Shown: positions 32,494 to 41,065, counted from the stretch's first letter. The stretch is 64,000 nt of DNA from Cristatella mucedo (GCA_009760855.2 WPIO01000142.1:138501-202500), one strand, 5' to 3'. Made by a program: numbers and translations. The notes: generated from the sequence alone by a model not told the origin.

Positions 32494-34592
32494 AGAGCAT
32501 AAGTCTTATACAACTAAGCAACACTCACCCATGTTACCTCATGAGGAGGAGGGCTCAGGCACACGGTCCGATAGGGCTTCTCTTTCTAAACCCCGACTAG
32601 CGCCCACTGTGGTTCTGGCAGCCAAAGCCACCTGCATATTCGGCTGTGAGCGCCTCTTTGTTTTTACTGGGCGCAGGTGCACGCCACGAAATCGGTCGGA
32701 TATTGAATGGAGAAATGGACAATCTTAGGATTTGGAGACTAGGCTTGATAGCAAAAGGAAACAGCAAAACAAGCAAGGATGCACGCATCACCACCTACTG
32801 CCTATCGCAAGCTGCCCGTCAGGGTGCTGAGCCAATTCGACTGCCAAGCCTACTTCCGACAGTGCATCTGAAATGAATGGGCAGCCACACCATAAAAAAT
32901 ACTAGCTGATTTACCAGCATCTTCTTGCATAGAGGCAGAGGAGCCTGCAAAGGCTATCGCTGCAGCTTGCAGCAGCATACTGCAGCCCACTACCGGTTAG
33001 GGCCCTCCTACCTGCCAGGGCGGCCATCGCCGGAGCACCAGCTAAAACACAGCCGGTCACCTGAGTGCTTCCACCAGGGCCACAGGGCACCGTGCGAAAC
33101 ACTACGTAACACTACGACCCACGTTTCCACAATCCACGACCGTGCTGTAGCCCAGGGAAGCTGTGCAGGGGGGCAGGGGGAAGTGGCTTGACTGCCGGCC
33201 ACATTCACTGCTCACCTTTGTACTCGTACAGTGCCGTGCCGGGGATCGGCCTGCGCCACACTACGGCACCGGGCTTTTCGATCAGCACGGACCACGTGCT
33301 CAGATGCTTCGCCCTCTCCTGCGTGTCGCCAGCCAGTATTATGTCCATGTCGCTGACGGCACTACAAGGAACAACGCGGCGGTGTAATGCAATGCAATGC
33401 AATGTATCTCCGTCTGTAACTCTACAAAGCCACAAAGACTGGGTAGATGTTACGCAGGGGAGTTTTGTATAGCGAAATCACAACCTAAGCGGCTTTCGGC
33501 ACGCATTCGGTGACCAACAGACTTCATCTCACGCAACAATCATCGAGCTGGTTTGGTCCAATGGTTAAGGTGCTCGCTCAGACCAAGGCCTGGCTGAGGT
33601 CGTGGGGTCGAGCCCTGAGGCACATGTGAAGCGCCTGAATAGAGATTAAGTTCTCTTAGGGCGCTATACAAATGAATTATTATTTTAAAAAGAAAGTGGG
33701 AAGAATAGCAGTCAGGAGAGCAGTTGAGGTAGTGAGCAGCATGCAAGTAGCAGCTCAGGACCGCTGGAAAGGATGAACCATAGTCGGCAGCAGGAGAGTA
33801 GCTGTCACTGTGTAAGAATCGTGGAAGCGACTTCCACAGCCTAGGACCTGCAGAGCTAAAAGCTTCTGTCGCCGACGGTCTTTAAGCCCGCGATGCGGTA
33901 AAGCACTCGGACAGTCTGCCACATGAGTTCGACGCACGGCCGCCACCAATCTGCGGCCCCGAAAGCCCTAGCTCGGGCGCGTGCCGCCACGCTCAGCCTC
34001 CAGCCGCCGCGCATCTAGCACCGCGAGTCGCATCTAGCACCGCGAGTCGCATCTAGCACCGCGAGTCGCATCTAGCACCGCGAGTCGCATCTAGCACCGC
34101 GAGTCGCGCCACCGCCTCCAGCCGCGGCCGGCGCGAGCGGGGCGGACATCGGTGGCGGCGGCCGCACCGACGCGGTCCGAGCGGCTCTTACTTATTCACG
34201 CTCTCCCGGGGTATCCGCTGACTTTCCCAGCAGAACAGACTCGCGCCGAGAATCAGCGGCACCGGCTTGGCCTTGCCTCTGCCGAGCATGGACCGGCCTA
34301 TGTCCGACACGATTTTCCTAAAAGAATGCTTGCCGTACAGCGTGCTGTACAAGTCGAAGCCTTTCACGGACCGCCTGATCTTCTGAGTGGCCACGAAGTT
34401 GAATTGCTTCGCGAATGCATCCGCGATGATGTTGGTCTTCTCCTCAATCGAGCGCCGCAGTCGGTGCCACGATGTGACGAGAAGCCGCCGCTGCTGAGGG
34501 AGCGGCGCGTCGGCTCTGGCGAGTCGAGTGAGTGAGTAGGCCAGAGAGCGGCCGGGCGGCGCGCCGGTGGCTGGTATTGGCCACCACCTCAT
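18716..34592 (-). CDS. STARD7: STARD7-like START-domain lipid transfer protein (gene span)
   Basis: Five exons over about 16 kb. The order and content match STARD7: an Arg-rich N-terminal presequence plus a conserved AKQFNFVATQKIRR ... LYGKHSFRKI segment, a linker, then the START domain to the C-terminus. STARD7 carries phosphatidylcholine to mitochondria (family knowledge). Found exons give about 350 codons against roughly 370 in vertebrates. Introns are filled with LINEs, SINEs, a Tc1 fold-back and microsatellites. Phases match at junctions 1-2, 3-4 and 4-5. At 2-3 about 6-9 residues (the VFGTY-like strand) appear missing, probably on an unfound short exon. The orthology rests on residue-level similarity I recognise by eye, not on a search. 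Confidence 0.88.
18817..20389 (-). other. STARD7 intron 4 with a phase-compatible open frame
   Basis: Mostly unremarkable AT-rich intron with a CT run near 19810. An open minus-strand frame at 19094-19352 ends in TAG and includes SEPLQDVLALEQEREDG and CPLMHLTPTQTDPESS. It follows a pyrimidine-rich acceptor (CTTCTCCTCTGAGCCCATAG-TAG) in the phase that exon 4 needs, so it could be an alternative terminal exon. No homology recognised. Confidence 0.35.
20390..20474 (-). CDS. STARD7: STARD7 exon 4
   Basis: Acceptor AATTTTAG, 85 nt (28 codons + 1), donor GTGAGT. It reads DGLDYIITYCDDPQSPIPS then AAYNWVAST plus the first base of Gly. This corresponds to the START segment between the SFDE strand and the C-terminal helix (FDYLLTYSDNPQ in vertebrates). 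Phase 0 in, phase 1 out, matching both neighbours. Confidence 0.9.
20475..21227. other. STARD7 intron 3, unassigned part
   Basis: AT-rich intron with no recognised repeat or RNA. Confidence 0.4.
21228..21610 (-). mobile_element. LINE family A 3' UTR fragment in STARD7 intron
   Basis: Reverse complement of the family terminus (AATAATGTATTTGTATAGCACC, TTTCTAGGCACTTTG) and 3' UTR repeats (TAACATGCACA, GTCAACATG). A short RT remnant (AGGGGATGTTGTGACATCAG) lies near 21520. Confidence 0.75.
21611..22525. other. Unassigned AT-rich intron sequence
   Basis: Contains a TTAATTAT/TTACCAAAT-rich stretch at 22030-22140. An open frame (21963-22409) includes a Cys-rich stretch (KNCKVCHIK, QECMCCCN). I do not recognise it. 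It could be mobile-element debris. Confidence 0.3.
22530..23385. mobile_element. Fold-back element made of two inverted Tc1 3' ends
   Basis: About 22530-22870 and 23040-23385 are inverted copies: AAAGAGCCTGAGTTTAACCG on plus at 22735 and on minus near 23175, and GTTATGCAAAGC at both outer sides. In the right arm (plus) the frame encodes the Tc1 transposase C-terminus PPDLNPIQLLWSNIDRWQRPG followed by KLAAFIPS. The left arm carries the same in reverse. The arms diverge modestly. It has no intact transposase. Confidence 0.8.
23035..23274 (+). pseudogene. Tc1-type transposase C-terminal fragment (right arm)
   Basis: The PDLNPI signature shared by Tc1 transposases, then a decayed tail ending TRGSLQIVVRSIH. 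The upstream catalytic domain is absent or unrecognisable. It lies in STARD7 intron 3. Confidence 0.7.
23480..24500 (+). pseudogene. Mobile-element-associated gene fragment, decayed
   Basis: Broken frames reading LNDLIRDLGLIKSNAKLLM, EAIGITCKQNEWHVLIDSS, FNSIKILLDTLRQLTWAEK, a LQGRFTKFP segment and KKILECNDLAKKL. They resemble a large protein family I know only from repetitive copies in invertebrate genomes (IDSS ... AVLLHNG ... GFTKYPCFLC pattern). I cannot give the transposon superfamily. Contains a 172-bp tandem duplication. Confidence 0.5.
23915..24256 (+). repeat. Tandem duplication, 172-bp unit
   Basis: Units begin CCTTGGTAAGTCTCCAAGG at 23915 and 24087 and end TCGGTA. The second lacks two bases (ACATAGTCAAG versus ACAGTCAAG). 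Near identity implies a recent event. Confidence 0.95.
24530..24610. repeat. (TA)n microsatellite
   Basis: Uninterrupted TA run of about 80 bases without inverted flanking arms, unlike the other TA tracts of the window. Confidence 0.97.
24620..25241. other. STARD7 intron 3, unassigned part
   Basis: AT-rich sequence between the TA run and exon 3. Nothing recognised. Confidence 0.4.
25242..25572 (-). CDS. STARD7: STARD7 exon 3 (START core)
   Basis: Encodes the START core: DLDFRKEWDNLVVELEVVD, SGSEVV-like TGSEVVNWVTRYPFPMYSRQ, YVFVRRWDIDHSNNVMVLQN, RSTEHP, YVRVNRYSSTMVIRPHRSFD and E at donor GTACGT. Extremely close to vertebrate STARD7 (WVTHFPYPMYSRDYVYVRR). The 5' edge is uncertain: acceptor CTGCAG puts the start at 25572 but the phase does not fit exon 2. 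A weaker AG (start 25567) does fit exon 2 but gives a shortened domain. Confidence 0.92.
25573..26299. other. STARD7 intron 2, unassigned part
   Basis: AT-rich. A short acidic frame (LDETEDDTIYEESDDSDID, about 25930-25990) is unassigned. Confidence 0.35.
26300..26690 (-). mobile_element. LINE family A/related RT fragment
   Basis: Minus-strand RT pieces around NRRAQFSLLLKPIKMGSGS and SARNLGILFQSDFSL, the block after YADD that contains ARNLGVMFQSDLSLDDHI in better copies. Sequence shared with 15906-16050 and 36330-36560. Decayed. Confidence 0.65.
26925..27195 (+). mobile_element. LINE family B 3' end
   Basis: Shares CTGACTGTGG...CCTTTCCAGC, ACTTTCTC, and the terminus TTAATGGCTTTGTGGAGTTACAG with copies at 36126-36330, 50820-51085 and (inverted) 33386-33960 and 60815-61400. 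Noncoding 3' UTR. Confidence 0.7.
27196..28265. other. Intron sequence with CA-rich patch and unrecognised frame
   Basis: 27460-27660 is an imperfect ACACA-rich patch. A plus frame ending at 27854 contains PEELNYLYIEEFPCRDVCEN and KKRTAAYKKTQLWAVVGIME. It looks protein-like but I do not recognise it and there is no support for transcription. Confidence 0.3.
28270..28440 (+). mobile_element. tRNA-derived SINE, 5' truncated
   Basis: Box B-like CGGGTTCCAGC, then TTTATTGACAGCTGCAAGTG, ATGACCGCTGAGGCTCTT and the 3' end ACAAATAAGGCTGTTTAATC shared with SINEs at 48330, 52795 and 58440. Confidence 0.75.
28441..28904. other. STARD7 intron 2, unassigned part
   Basis: No recognised feature. Confidence 0.4.
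28905..31820 (+). pseudogene. LINE family A, long copy (EN + RT), decayed
   Basis: The longest 5' extent of this family in the window. It starts in the APE-type endonuclease (GLDLLALTETWLKSVNSP; IVAVVNRPPDTKYSF; SDHKQISFSLQC). The linker follows, then RT (GRASLLVLLDLLAAFDTIDP; LGITGTA; FNFHADDTRLY, where YADD has become HADD). The C-terminal RT region follows (SAARLVCRERPSCHITPLFA; HSLAPAYLSDL), then the 3' terminus at about 31815. Frameshifts, stops and the Tyr-to-His change in the catalytic box show it is dead. It lies in STARD7 intron 2. Confidence 0.88.
31825..32410. other. STARD7 intron 2, unassigned part
   Basis: Open frames at 31786-32046 and (minus) 31970-32320 have no recognised motif. 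A 10-bp stem (CAAGCGTGAG, loop CCTT, CTCACGCTTG) lies at 32392-32415, just before the CA run. Confidence 0.4.
32417..32493. repeat. (CA)n microsatellite
   Basis: Uninterrupted CA run next to a short inverted repeat. Confidence 0.97.
32495..33215. other. STARD7 intron 2, unassigned part
   Basis: GC-richer sequence towards exon 2, with several open shadow frames but no recognised motif. Confidence 0.4.
33216..33361 (-). CDS. STARD7: STARD7 exon 2
   Basis: Acceptor TTGTTCCTTGTAG, donor GTGAGC, 146 nt (1 + 48 codons + 1). It reads AVSDMDIILAGDTQERAKHL then STWSVLIEKPGAVVWRRPIP and GTALYEYK. The segment matches the start of the STARD7 START domain (WEMVMDKKHFKLWRRPI.GTHLYQYR in vertebrates). Its entry phase fits exon 1 exactly. 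Confidence 0.88.
33386..33960 (-). mobile_element. LINE family B 3' fragment, split by a SINE
   Basis: Minus strand. A TGCAA-repeat tail and CTTTGTAGAGTTACAGACGG terminus lie at 33386-33430. The 3' UTR runs to about 33537, a SINE follows, then the UTR and RT C-terminus resume at 33686-33960. The family B protein reads SAGPRLWNSLPQFL in the 61 kb copy and is frame-broken here. Lies in STARD7 intron 1. Confidence 0.75.
33538..33685 (+). mobile_element. tRNA-derived SINE with family A-like tail
   Basis: Box A TGGTCCAATGG, box B-like GGGTCGAGCCC, then GCGCCTGAATAGAGATTAAG, TTCTCTTAGGGCGC, TATACAAATGAATTATTAT. The 60.9 kb copy of LINE B shows the uninterrupted site (CGCAACAAAGAGAAAGTGGG), so the insertion borders are visible. 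Confidence 0.8.
34012..34106. repeat. Minisatellite, five 19-bp units
   Basis: Unit CATCTAGCACCGCGAGTCG repeated five times without change, within the CpG island about 85 bases inside STARD7 intron 1. Confidence 0.97.
34192..34592 (-). CDS. STARD7: STARD7 exon 1 (N-terminus, mitochondrial-type presequence)
   Basis: From ATG at 34592 (MRWWPIPATGAPPGRSLAYS) the first 50 residues are Arg-rich and nearly free of acidic residues, as in a mitochondrial targeting sequence. Then FAKQFNFVATQKIRRS, DLYSTLYGKHSFRKI and GASLFCWESQRI match the vertebrate N-terminal block (CRFVTGLRVRR ... LYGRLYSESSRRV ... GVFVWDEERI). The donor GTAAGA after GTGAATAA gives phase 2, fitting exon 2. The frame is open further upstream to an ATG at 34730, so the start could be there instead. 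Confidence 0.85.
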
Positions 34593-34950
34593 TGCGCCCT
34601 CAGCTGCGTATGCCGGCTGCTGTAGCGTGGATGCGCACAGCGCTAACTCGCGAGGCGCATTACAATGCCTGCAGCCAGGCGGTAGCCATGACCGCGCCCG
34701 AAGAGAGTTGGCTTCTGCAACTGTCAGCAAATTTATCTCAGAATATTTAGTATAATGTGCGTTTTTTCCATTCTTTTCAGTAAAATAAGAGCGTCCGTTG
34801 AAATACTGCGGGTTACAAAACCGGCAGCACAGCGAATCCGTTTGATTTTCCGTTACTTCCGTTGTCGGTAACCCGCGGGTCGTGCGAGATGTAGTGAGTG
34901 GCTGCAGTTTACATTAGGATGACTGTGGTGTGCCCGCGTCCACATCGACA
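34593..34950. other. Region upstream of STARD7
   Basis: Falls from GC-rich to AT-rich. No TATA box or other site could be identified with confidence on the minus strand. Confidence 0.35.
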
Positions 34951-34952
34951 CG

Positions 34953-35145
34953 GTTTGAATTAGGTTCTCTTAGGGTGCTCTACAAATAAAAAAATTTAAG
35001 TCTGCCTACTTTTAGCTATATAACATGGCTAAAATGCGGGCTTGCTTATACAGGAATACATCAAAATTGTCCATGCATTTGTAACATCCCGTCTCGATTT
35101 CTGCAAATCACTGCTTGGTGGTCTACCGGTCGTGTCGCTGTCTTC
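34953..35145 (+). mobile_element. LINE tail plus RT fragment, family A
   Basis: A 3' terminal block (TTAGGTTCTCTTAGGGTGCT, ACAAATAAAA) is followed directly by an RT internal piece (TCTGCCTACTTTTAGC ... CATCCCGTCTCGATTTCTGC). These are two adjacent remnants. Confidence 0.6.
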
Positions 35146-35229
35146 TGTGGATATTTCCACGATTACTCCCATATCTTTTTATCTGCCGATGTTGCTAGTT
35201 GGTGTTACAGCCGTCGGATTATATAAATA

Positions 35230-36720
35230 AAACATTTGTATGGCGCCCTCGTACATACTAAATACATACATACAGAGAACTAAATCTCTTTCTTGGCATT
35301 TCACATGTGCTGTAGAAGAAGCATGTAGATATGATTAGTGATAGCATGCACAGCATTATCACGCATTAGCACACGTTGAACAATTCGCACGGGCTCAGCA
35401 AATGAGAAGCAGGTGCGTCTTTCGCTTCTGTTGTCAAATGTCAAGAAGTATCGTGACGTCAGCCAGGATTGAGTGGCTGACTTTAGGAGCTTACGAACTA
35501 AATACACCTTCTCCAATGGATTTGAGTTGATTTCGAGACGCAGCCGAACGACTTAAGTCCGTTGAGCTGGCCGTGCTCAGCTTGATTAGGGCGTAGGCCA
35601 GTAAGCAATAGAGCAATAGAATAAAGGGCCGTAAAGTAAGCGACATAGCCATCATATACCATGCACTGCTTGATGGGAAGCCAGCGCAGGTATGTAAGAA
35701 TGGATGTAATGTGACAATTGCGTCTGCGTCGCTCACGGCAGGCAAGCCCGGCCGAGTTTTTCGCCAATTGCGAGCCCCTCATTGCATTAGCCGAAGACCA
35801 GCAAGTAGTGAGTAACAGAAGTCGAGACTGCATGTCGCAAATGCATTTGGCCATTTTGGACGTTGTATTCCACGACCAAGCATGTCAGAATTTGCAGCAT
35901 TATCTAGCTGAAAGTAGGCAGACCTGACTTATAGAGCTGACATGTCGTCTAGTGAAAGGTTACATGCTGAACAGGAACCCCAGATTTTGTGCAGACGCTA
36001 CAGGAGCTGTCTGCTGGTGGAGCCCTTATTGTAAGGCATAGGTTTTCCAATACGTGCGGCAAGTAAGTAGAGAGAGAGTTTGACGTGCTGGAAGGCTGGG
36101 AGGGAAGATACAGAGGGAGGTGTGTGTCTTAAACTGCTCTCCTGACTCGGCTATGCTTCCCACTTTCTCTTTGTTGCGTGAAAAGAAGTCTGTTTTGGCT
36201 ACCGAATGCGTACCGAAAGCCGCATAGGCTGTGAGTGCGCTATACAAAACTCTCCTACGTAACACTCACATAGTCTTTATGGCTTTGTGGAGTTGCAGAC
36301 GGAGATACACTACATTACATTCTGCTTGCTAATGAGAACGTAGATTTTGCTTGGCGATTACATCTCCAGGAGAAAAAATATAAATTGCGAACAAAACGGA
36401 CCAAGCACGAAGACCTGGGGTACCCTGTACTTTAGAGGCTCATCTGATAGACTGCTTTCCTTTGACATCAGTGCTCAGGAGTCTCTCACTGAGATATGAC
36501 CTAAGCAATTGCACTGTAGTGGCTGCGATGCCCACATGAGATGAGAGGCGCTCGAGCAGGACACGGCGATCACTTGTATCAAATGCTGCCGAAAGAACTG
36601 GAAAAATTAGCAGAGACACTCAACCTAAGTCTGCATTCTTGAGAAGATCGTTACCACACTCCGTATTGCTGATTCGGCAGTGATTAGCTATAACATAACT
36701 GACACTTTCTTGCTAGGTTT
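35230..36720 (-). pseudogene. LINE family A-related copy with nested LINE B end
   Basis: Minus strand. The 3' UTR is at 35235-35480, the RT C-terminus at about 35500-35900 (QLAKNSAGLACRERRRRN, CHITSILTYLRWLPIKQ), and upstream RT at 36450-36620 (AAFDTSDRRVLLERLSSHVG read in shifting frames). Sequence at about 36126-36330 is the plus-oriented family B 3' end and interrupts it. Decayed throughout. Confidence 0.7.
36126..36330 (+). mobile_element. LINE family B 3' end, nested
   Basis: CTGCTCTCCTGACTCGGCTA, CCACTTTCTCTTTGTTGCGT and the terminus GGCTTTGTGGAGTTGCAGAC with ACATT tail, nearly identical in order to 50890-51085. Confidence 0.75.
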
Positions 36721-37553
36721 GAAGTTTTGATGTGAGAGTTTAGCTGTCCCTCCGCTACTCACTCCACTGTTTGTACTGAAGCACTTGGATAACTATGCTT
36801 CAGTGGGGTACGTCTATGTGAAAATCAGTATTGTGTCTACTAATTTCATCAAGCTATATGCCGAAATGGTCTGTGGGTGCTTCTATCTACTGCCAGCGTT
36901 TAAGAAAGTAAGCCTTGCTACTGCATAAACATGTTATATTGCGCCAATTCATAATTGAAACGCATTTCAATGAATTTAGTTGCAATAGAATCAATTGCAA
37001 TTTAGCTCTCCCACGCGGGCGAAGCACACTGCAGCTAGTCTGGCAGACGATCCCACCTGGTTAATTTGTTGGGTTTCTGTCCAGCATCGCTGCGAAAGAC
37101 TTGTGTACTAACTTTTAGTCTATCAAATATGTGGGCGTTTGGTATAGCCAAAACGGAAGCCATAATATCCGAATTCACATAGGCCACGTTTCGGCCCTAG
37201 GTAAAGGAGAACGGCTGCGTTTGGGTAGCGCTGTAGGTGCCTGCGAGAACACACGTCTTTGTGAGCTTCGGCGTTCTGCCTGCTTTCGCGTACGTGCTGT
37301 AGGGAGAGCGTTAATCTGCAAAAGGCACCGTAGTTCCGTCGGACCATGCCTCTTCCTGTCCTTGAGCTGAATTATAGATCAGGCTCTGCTTACCTCAAAA
37401 AAGAGTGTCTAAAGTACCTATGTTGACTTGTAACGTTTGAGCATTGAGCACCGAGATTTTAAATAGCTCAGCATTAGGCAGAAGCTCTGCGAGTTGCTGT
37501 TACTGAAGCATAGCAGTGGTAGTGGAGCTAGTTACAGATGTTACCCCAGTGCA
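36721..37553. other. Unassigned intergenic sequence
   Basis: No recognised gene, RNA or repeat. Confidence 0.4.
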
Positions 37554-37587
37554 CACTGACAGTGTCTGATCTCAGACACTGTCAGTG
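37554..37587. repeat. Perfect 16-bp-arm palindrome
   Basis: CACTGACAGTGTCTGA, loop TC, then the exact reverse complement. It is followed by a GC-rich stretch. It could be the terminal repeat or hairpin of an unidentified element. Confidence 0.95.
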
Positions 37588-37792
37588 GCGGGGCCGGGCG
37601 GTGGAGGGGGGGTGAGCTAGGGCAGTTACCCCCTGACCCACATGCACAGAGGGTAGTACCTACATTCTGGAGCAAAGTGCCCCTTGCCCCCACCTGATAA
37701 TCCTGGCTCCGCCCCTGGCCACAGTTAAATCATATATACGTGCATACACATAGCAATCGACTGCACGCATGGCACAAGTCCGCACACGTCAG

Positions 37793-38020
<228 letters not shown>

Positions 38021-38146
38021 AGAAAAATGGTACGTAAAAGTAAGTACAAACCCCGTAAAAAGAGAAAGAGTAAGAGAGAGAAAATTAACAAAATATCAGA
38101 AAATATCGGAAGAAGATAGTACAAGAGAGAAAGAGAATAAATATAA

Positions 38147-38235
38147 TTTATTTATATAGCACCCCAAGAGAACTTAATCTCTATTCAGGTGCTTCACATA
38201 TGCCTCGAGGTTCGAGCCCACGACCTCAGTCAGAC
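38147..38235 (-). mobile_element. SINE 3' half between two GA tracts
   Basis: Minus strand: box B (GGGCTCGAACC), GTGAAGCACCTGAATAGAG, TTAAGTTCTCTTGGGGTGC, TATATAAATAAATTAT. Related to the 33538 SINE. The head is lost or replaced by the GA tract. Confidence 0.7.
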
Positions 38236-38424
<189 letters not shown>

Positions 38425-38689
38425 AGATAAATATCAGGCGAGGGAGTCCAGCAAACAGTTTCAATCCTTTCAAGTAGAGATCGGTAACACCTGCGTGGCC
38501 GGCATTGCATAACTTCTTCATATCTTGCTGAACTGCATCAGTTTCAGCCTCATTATACCATCAAGTCTTCGCGGGAAAAATGGCATTCCATTCGTTCACC
38601 TTTGGACCTTTGGCGACTGAAGCTTTGCTCTACATGTCCTAGACTGCACAACTCACTACTTGTGCAATTATTTCCCAAACGGCGTCGTC

Positions 38690-38900
38690 TTATCTGCTGC
38701 TAACTCTGGCACAGGCTGTTTAGTTGTCCCGAACTGCTACTTCGATACACCTCACTTCCTCGACTGACCGTCAATGACTCAGATAATGCTTCTCACTTTC
38801 CCTTTGCGTAGTGAGTTGGGTTCAATTTGTTGGCTACCGAATTTGCACAGAAGACCGCTCAGGCTTTGATTTCTAAAGAAGGCAATTGAGCTTAAGACCC
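38690..38900 (+). mobile_element. Diverged LINE family B 3' end
   Basis: Follows the family B order (CTGCTAACTCTGGC, CCGAACTGCTACTTCG, TCTCACTTTCCCTTTGCG, TTGGCTACCGAATTTGC) but is strongly diverged and lacks the terminus. Confidence 0.5.
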
Positions 38901-40149
38901 ATTTAGTTTAAGGGTGGAATTACTGGCCGAGCTACCAACAAATTACCGGCTAGGATACCTTAAAAAAACACATTTAGAATTTTGGCAAATATTTTCTTTC
39001 AAACAGCAGATTTGGCCTTCGACTCATTCCGTCGGGCACGTGTGCTTGAGTTTGTGACCCTCAGAAGAAGGTAAATAAGACTGCACTGCTTCTTCTATTC
39101 TTCCGGTAATGCGTCGGAATATCGGCTCGAGCTCACACAGCTTATGCTCGGAAGAAAATCAGCCGTCTTCTGGTACGGAAGCTCGAATTACGGTGAAAAA
39201 TTAACGTAAAAATAAAATAGGCTCGATACTTAGGAAATAGTTAACAGCAAAACTATAATCATTATTCGACATTGCTCGGCTCGCTAGAATGCAGTATAAT
39301 CGTCAACAGTATAATTTTGAATGTGAATCAAAATGAGTCCACGAGCGATTACGTGAATCCAGAAAACATAAGCCGCTGGCGTCGTGCTTACGTTGTGCCC
39401 TTGCAATATTTGCGATACCACTACGACGGTACAGCTATTATGACTGTCGCGTCAAAAATATTAAAAGAGATAGTTTACTAATTTGCATATGTAGCTGCAA
39501 CAGGCACTCTTCATAGTAAAAATTGAACATTGAAATGTCCATTAAATTATGGAATTGAGATGAGCAGGATTTTGATCTTCTTCATTTAATTATATAGGGT
39601 AACGCCGAGAGTATTACGTCTCTGTGTAACGGTTAACACGAAGGGCCTGACTGGGACAGTCGGTCTTTGCGTCGATTTGCCAATCGGTGAGTCATTGAGG
39701 CTGAGCCTTTACGCAGCCAGACATTGATTTGCATGGTCTTTAATTTTCAAATTGAATATTGCGAAGCTTCGCTGGAACTTTGCCACTAACTTCAATAAAA
39801 TCATTAATAGCCAAGAGTTTCTGGTAATGCGGTGAAAAAGTGTGGGAGATGGGAATGACTAGAGTTTACGATAGACGGTCAATAAAAAAAGAGCCATGTA
39901 AGATGACGGAGTAACGAGACAGGGGTGAAAGTGAATGAGCAAACAGGCATTATATTTGGATATTGCAGTACTACCATTGGTGGAGATAATGGTAGCATAG
40001 AGTATTAGTTAAAAAGAGACTTGAATGCATGGCAATACGCAGCTGATAACTTACCGGGTCGTCGCGCCGTACCGTAAGGGGAAGCTTTGGTCCGTTTGCA
40101 GTTGAGAGCTAGCACTAATGGCGATCTCGCATGTAGGATGGAATGCGAA
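38901..40149. other. Unassigned AT-rich sequence
   Basis: No recognised feature. A 69-codon frame at 39272-39481 has no identifiable motif. Confidence 0.4.
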
Positions 40150-40600
40150 TAATATTAATAGTAAGACATTTTTGTAGTGCCATCAGATAACTTAATCTCT
40201 ATCTAGGCAATATAGATATGCTGTAAAGGAGCCGTCTTCAAATGGGTAGATGGATAGAATGGATTCAAATGGATAGAGGTAACATGCACATTGTCAACAA
40301 GCAGAACACGGTTAGAGGTAGCATGCACACTATCAACATATACAGATGGTAACGTGCACAGTGTCAGCATGCATGAGCAAACAAAGGACGGATAGTAAGG
40401 ACCAACTAAATGCTGCGAAAAACTTGCCTTTTTCAGGTTATTCTTAAAATTCGTCAAGTCAGGCGATGTAGTGATGACCATCGGGAGCGAATTTTAGGCT
40501 TTCGGAGCATACGAACTAAAACCGCTGTCTTCAAGAAATTTGAGGTTCGTACGGTATACGCTTTTATGATTTGATTCTGAAAAGTAAATAAGTAAAAAAG
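40150..40600 (-). mobile_element. LINE family A 3' UTR fragment
   Basis: Minus strand terminal block at 40160-40210 and 3' UTR repeats (TAACATGCACA, GTCAACA, CATGCACAC), with a short RT C-terminal remnant at about 40440-40540. It abuts the next LINE head-to-head. Confidence 0.7.
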
Positions 40601-41001
40601 TTAGCAGAAGTTACGATACTTAGGTTGGTTCGGAAGTAGTTCTGATAGGTAGGCTAGATCTAGAGGTGGAGTTGCTGTTATCGTGCTCTCGAAATTCAAC
40701 TTCAAGCCATTTGCAGTACCCTCGAAGCAGTCTTTCGGATCTATTGTCTCAATTTCACCCGACAACAAGCTACCGATAGTGGCAGTAGTCTATCGCCCAC
40801 CAGGTACCTAGTATTCCTTTATCTCAGATTTCTCCGATCTCATTTCGATTCTGTGTGCAAGAAATCGATCCTTCCTCGTCATGGGTGATTTCAACGTTCA
40901 TTTTGATAACTTATCTGACGCCTTCAGACCTGAATTTCGTGCATTGACTGACTCATTGTCTCTTGTGGCTCATGTGCGTGGCCCTACTCACATCAAGGGT
41001 C

Positions 41002-41065
41002 ACACACTCTACCAGATTTTCTCATACAACCGCACACACTCTACCAGATTTTCTCATACAACCGC
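41002..41065 (+). repeat. 32-bp tandem duplication in LINE endonuclease
   Basis: Unit ACACACTCTACCAGATTTTC+TCATACAACCGC occurs twice in a row. Thirty-two bases shift the frame, one cause of the dead EN domain. Confidence 0.95.

Larger units (their letters stand above)
33930..34700. promoter_or_regulatory. CpG-rich island around STARD7 exon 1
   Basis: Markedly GC- and CpG-rich compared with flanks (GGCCGGCGCGAGCGGGGCGG near 34125; GCGGCCGGGCGGCGCG near 34548). It covers exon 1 and the start of intron 1, consistent with a TATA-less housekeeping promoter. Judged by eye, not computed. Confidence 0.5.

Noticed and set aside
34012-34106. CRISPR-like array
   Set aside because: Direct 19-bp head-to-tail repeats without spacers, in an animal genome.
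34593-34730. STARD7 translation start at the upstream ATG (34730)
   Set aside because: Not excluded, but the downstream ATG (34592) gives a presequence closer in length to the family, so it was preferred.
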